From positions 1 to 62,240 of IMG/VR virus record IMGVR_UViG_3300025120_000045: 62,240 nucleotides of DNA. One strand, written 5' to 3'. The position numbers were made by a program, and so were the translations under genes. Within the stretch, counting starts at the first letter, position 1, and the number at the start of each line of letters is the position of its first letter. Origin of the DNA: a virus. Positions 60,036 to 62,240 of the stretch are shown in pieces. The notes beneath the pieces are model-generated. The model saw nothing but the letters and a program-made list of their open reading frames with translations, had not been told where the DNA came from and did no database searches.

Positions 60036-60159
60036 AGAACAGACATTAGGTCAGTTTTCAGATAAACCTAAAACACCAAAAGAGATAGGTGGTCCTAAAG
60101 GACTAGAACCAACACGATATGGTGATTGGGAAAGAAAAGGAATCTGTTACGATTTCTAA
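60001..60159 (+). CDS. DUF1674 / succinate dehydrogenase assembly factor 4-like protein
   Basis: 52 residues. The C-terminal half, GGPKGLEPTRYGDWERKGIC, ending YDF, is a near-perfect match to the DUF1674 (SDHAF4) signature G-P-x-x-P-T-R-Y-G-D-W-E-x-K-G-x-x-x-D-F. SDHAF4 binds FAD-loaded succinate dehydrogenase flavoprotein and promotes complex II assembly. The family is typical of mitochondria and alphaproteobacteria. It overlaps the SNase 3' end by 35 bases and precedes an acyl-CoA dehydrogenase gene. I know of no phage precedent, but I cannot search. Confidence 0.88.
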   Translation: MNKEHWKKPKTKEQTLGQFSDKPKTPKEIGGPKGLEPTRYGDWERKGICYDF

Positions 60160-60185
60160 TAAATAAAACAAATTTTATATGAAAG

Positions 60186-60194
60186 TGATACAAT
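60186..60194 (+). promoter_or_regulatory. Extended -10 promoter before mcd-like gene
   Basis: TG-A-TACAAT, no clear -35. Start of transcription would fall about at 60201, so it would be leaderless for ATG 60201, or give a 54-base leader for the in-frame ATG 60255 (AAGAAG site). Confidence 0.4.
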
Positions 60195-60200
60195 CGAATA

Positions 60201-61742
60201 ATGCATATTATATTTCCTAAACTAGAAAAATATCAAAGATTAATATTAAAGAAGATGGATCGTAAAAACGAATACCATCTTCATGGTTATGCTTGGTTTA
60301 AAACATATGTAGAGTCAATTAAACAATTGGTCTTTTGGCATAATGAATTAGAATCGCCCAGTGAATTAGATACATTAATATATGAGGTAGGAATAAATGA
60401 ATATGTCTCTGATTTAAGAGATGGTATATCAATGAGTCAAACAGAAAAATTTAGATTAGATGATATAGGTTTTCAAAAGTTTGATCTAATAAGAGACTTT
60501 AAGGTTTATGATTACAATGATAAAAAAAGAAAGATAGCAAAACTTTTATCACAAGGACAAAAAGCAAGTTTTGGATATAAAGATGAATCTCTAAAGATAA
60601 TTCAAGAACAGTTTCAAAAGTTTACAGAAGAAGAAATTAAACCACAAGCTCACGAATGGCATTTAAAGAATGATCTAATTCCAGATGAAGTGTTAGATAA
60701 AATGAATGATATGGGTGTTAGTGCTATTGGTATACCAGAAAAGTATGATGGTCTGGCAATGTCAAAAGAAGCTATGTGCATTATAACAGAAGAACTATCA
60801 AGAGGATTATTAACAGCTGGTTCTATTGGAACAAGAGCTGAGATATGTGGTGAGTTAATTAATTTAGGTGGTACTGAACAACAAAAAGAAAAGTACTTAT
60901 CCAAGATAGCAAAAGGTGATTGTTTAACAGCAGCGGTATTTACTGAACCAAATACAGGAAGTGATTTAGCAAATTTAAATACAAGAGCTATCAAAGATGG
61001 TGACGATTATATTATTACAGGAAACAAAACTTGGACTACTCATGGTGTAAGAAGTGATATGTTTACAGTACTAGCAAGAACTGGTGAGCCAGGGTATAAA
61101 GGTTTAAGTATGTTCTTAGTTGATAAACCAAGAGGAACAGATCAAGACCCATTTCCTCATCCTAACATGCAAGGTAGTGAAATAGAAGTTCTTGGATATA
61201 GAGGTATGAAAGAATATGAAATAAGTTTAGATGAAGTTAGAGTTAGTAAAGATCAACTTCTTGGTGGTGTAGAAGGACAAGGTTTTAAACAATTAATGGA
61301 AACATTTGAAGGTGCAAGAATCCAAACAGCAGCAAGAGCTGTTGGTGTAGCTCAGAGTGCTTTAGATGAAGCCTTACAATATGCAATAGATAGAACGCAG
61401 TTTGATAAAAAAATTATAGAGTTTGATCGTATAGCATTCAAGATAGCTATGATGGCTGTACATATAGTTGTATCAAGAGCAATTACAATGTATAGTGCTG
61501 AAAAGAAAGACCAAGGAGTTAGATGTGATATTGAAGCAGGTATGGCAAAACTATTAGCTGCAAGAAATGCCTGGATGATATCTGATGATAGTTTACAAGT
61601 ACATGGTGGTAATGGATATGCATTAGAATATCCAATATCAAGAATCCTTTGTGATGCAAGAATTTTAAATATATTTGAAGGTGCAGCAGAAATACAAAGT
61701 CTGATAGTTGCAAAGAATATATTAAAAAATGAAGACAAGTAG
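60201..61742 (+). CDS. mcd: (2S)-methylsuccinyl-CoA dehydrogenase-like acyl-CoA dehydrogenase
   Basis: 513 residues. An N-terminal extension of about 125 residues (HGYAWFKTYVESIKQLVFWH and ISMSQTEKFRLDDIG) precedes the acyl-CoA dehydrogenase fold. This layout is the mark of Mcd of the ethylmalonyl-CoA pathway. FAD and substrate blocks: AVFTEPNTGSDLANLNTRA, GNKTWTTHGVRSDMF, KGLSMFLVDKPRGTD, EIEVLGYRGMKEYE, LQVHGGNGYALEYP, and IFEGAAEIQ with the general base E493. The reaction is methylsuccinyl-CoA to mesaconyl-CoA. ATG 60255 is an alternative start. It looks intact and not decayed. A related acyl-CoA dehydrogenase activity is possible. Confidence 0.85.
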   Translation: MHIIFPKLEKYQRLILKKMDRKNEYHLHGYAWFKTYVESIKQLVFWHNELESPSELDTLIYEVGINEYVSDLRDGISMSQTEKFRLDDIGFQKFDLIRDFKVYDYNDKKRKIAKLLSQGQKASFGYKDESLKIIQEQFQKFTEEEIKPQAHEWHLKNDLIPDEVLDKMNDMGVSAIGIPEKYDGLAMSKEAMCIITEELSRGLLTAGSIGTRAEICGELINLGGTEQQKEKYLSKIAKGDCLTAAVFTEPNTGSDLANLNTRAIKDGDDYIITGNKTWTTHGVRSDMFTVLARTGEPGYKGLSMFLVDKPRGTDQDPFPHPNMQGSEIEVLGYRGMKEYEISLDEVRVSKDQLLGGVEGQGFKQLMETFEGARIQTAARAVGVAQSALDEALQYAIDRTQFDKKIIEFDRIAFKIAMMAVHIVVSRAITMYSAEKKDQGVRCDIEAGMAKLLAARNAWMISDDSLQVHGGNGYALEYPISRILCDARILNIFEGAAEIQSLIVAKNILKNEDK

Positions 61743-62037
61743 AGGAGCTAGATATGACGCTTACCATAATGGTGAAATACATTATAATGGCAAGCCTTGT
61801 AAGAATTGTGGTAACACATTAAAGTTTACATCAAACTATAGTTGTGTATTATGTGAATCAAAAAGAAAGAAAAAACTAGAATCTAAAGTATATAAATCTT
61901 GGATTAATTCTGAAAGAGGTAGAATGAATTTAGCTACATTTAAAAAAACAAATCATAAATTAATTAAAAAGTTAAACAGATTATCTGACGATCAGTTAGT
62001 ACAATTAGAAGAATATTTAGATAACTTGTTGACATAA
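61729..62037 (+). CDS. Zinc-ribbon protein (HNH-like N-terminus)
   Basis: 102 residues. A four-cysteine zinc knuckle (KPCKNCGNTLKFTS, then YSCVLCESKRKKK) resembles the N-terminal knuckle of phage HNH nucleases, but no HNH core follows. The rest is basic helix ending with DDQLVQLEEYLDNLL. Possibly a nuclease remnant or a DNA-binding regulator. It overlaps the mcd-like gene by 14 bases. Confidence 0.65.
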   Translation: MKTSRGARYDAYHNGEIHYNGKPCKNCGNTLKFTSNYSCVLCESKRKKKLESKVYKSWINSERGRMNLATFKKTNHKLIKKLNRLSDDQLVQLEEYLDNLLT

Positions 62038-62057
62038 TTTATAAAGTATTATAGAAT
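62029..62057 (+). promoter_or_regulatory. sigma70 promoter for gene 47
   Basis: TTGACA (62029-62034), 17-base spacer, TAGAAT (62052-62057), 23 bases before the TTG start. This is the best sigma70 promoter in the window, as expected for an early recombination gene. Confidence 0.75.
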
Positions 62058-62080
62058 AAGAAAAACAATGGAGGAGAACT

Positions 62081-62240
62081 TTGTCAAAAATAGTTTTAAT
62101 AACAGACACACACTTTGGTTGCAGAAATGATTCTATTGCTTTTCTTGAGTATCAGTTTAAGTTTTATGATAATATTTTCTTTCCCTATCTTGAAAAGAAC
62201 AATATCAAAACGGTCATCCATCTTGGAGATATCACTGATA
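62081..62240 (+). CDS. 47: gp47 recombination nuclease subunit (5' part)
   Basis: First 53 residues, cut by the window edge. Start TTG 62081 is chosen for the GGAGGAG site six bases before. The ATG at 62068 is out of frame. SKIVLITDTHFGCRNDS carries the D-x-H metal motif, and TVIHLGDITD the second GD motif, of the Mre11/SbcD-type phosphoesterases. It matches marine T4-like gp47. Its partner gp46 should lie downstream. Confidence 0.88.
   Translation, partial: MSKIVLITDTHFGCRNDSIAFLEYQFKFYDNIFFPYLEKNNIKTVIHLGDITD

Noticed and set aside
1-62240. tRNA genes, integrase or attachment site
   Set aside because: I saw no cloverleaf-like sequence in the short gaps and no integrase. Gaps are mostly under 100 bases and hold promoters or terminators. 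A tRNAscan run would be decisive.

Overview
This window is a contiguous piece of a T4-like (Straboviridae/cyanophage-type) marine myovirus genome. The evidence is a nearly complete T4 virion set (genes 3, 4, 5, 6, 8, 13-23, 25, 26, 48, 53 and relatives), the late-transcription pair gp55 and gp33, replication and recombination genes (gp32, gp59, UvsY, UvsW, start of gp47), and many TATAAATA-type late promoters. The DNA is strongly AT-rich (about one third G+C by eye), coding density is very high, and tail fibres dominate as in oceanic cyanophages and pelagiphages. The host-derived genes (PqqA, DUF1674/SDHAF4, methylsuccinyl-CoA dehydrogenase, IscU) all look alphaproteobacterial, so a marine alphaproteobacterium (SAR11-like or a methylotrophic relative) is the most likely host. 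The host assignment is inference.

Layout: 1-1310 holds a truncated gene, an antisense HNH endonuclease, two small ORFs and a self-contained pqqA transcription unit. 1316-5188 holds iscU, a SleB-type lysin, a cupin, gp33, gp59, a peroxiredoxin and gp32. 5185-9711 on the minus strand is a tail hub/tape-measure module ending in gene 4. 9751-21124 is the baseplate (gp48, 53, 27-like, 5, 25, 6, 7-like, 8), with a Hc1 histone-like gene and a holin candidate inside it. 21133-38173 is a long fibre/adhesin region. It includes a 1641-residue protein ending in a Hint (intein/hedgehog-type) domain, three Fe(II)-dependent hydroxylase-like enzymes, an SDR, a GNAT and LamG-like adhesins. 38208-47047 is neck, terminase, sheath, tube and portal (gp13-gp20). 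47037-50956 is a second fibre module (collagen-like protein with a cupredoxin domain, stalk fibre, LamG adhesin) inserted between portal and prohead genes. 51027-55575 is the head core, protease, scaffold and capsid. 55655-59338 is gp3, UvsY, UvsW, gp55 and small genes. 59331-62240 holds glutaredoxin, SNase, DUF1674, Mcd, a zinc-ribbon protein and the start of gp47.

How it works together: host-type sigma70 promoters serve single genes (pqqA, the sleB gene, uvsY, gene 47). Most structural operons sit behind TATAAATA-like elements read by gp55/gp33. The accessory genes converge on respiratory and C1/C2 metabolism: a PQQ precursor peptide, the ethylmalonyl-CoA-pathway dehydrogenase, a succinate dehydrogenase assembly factor and an Fe-S scaffold. 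The hydroxylases and the Hint domain suggest heavy post-translational modification of the tail fibres.
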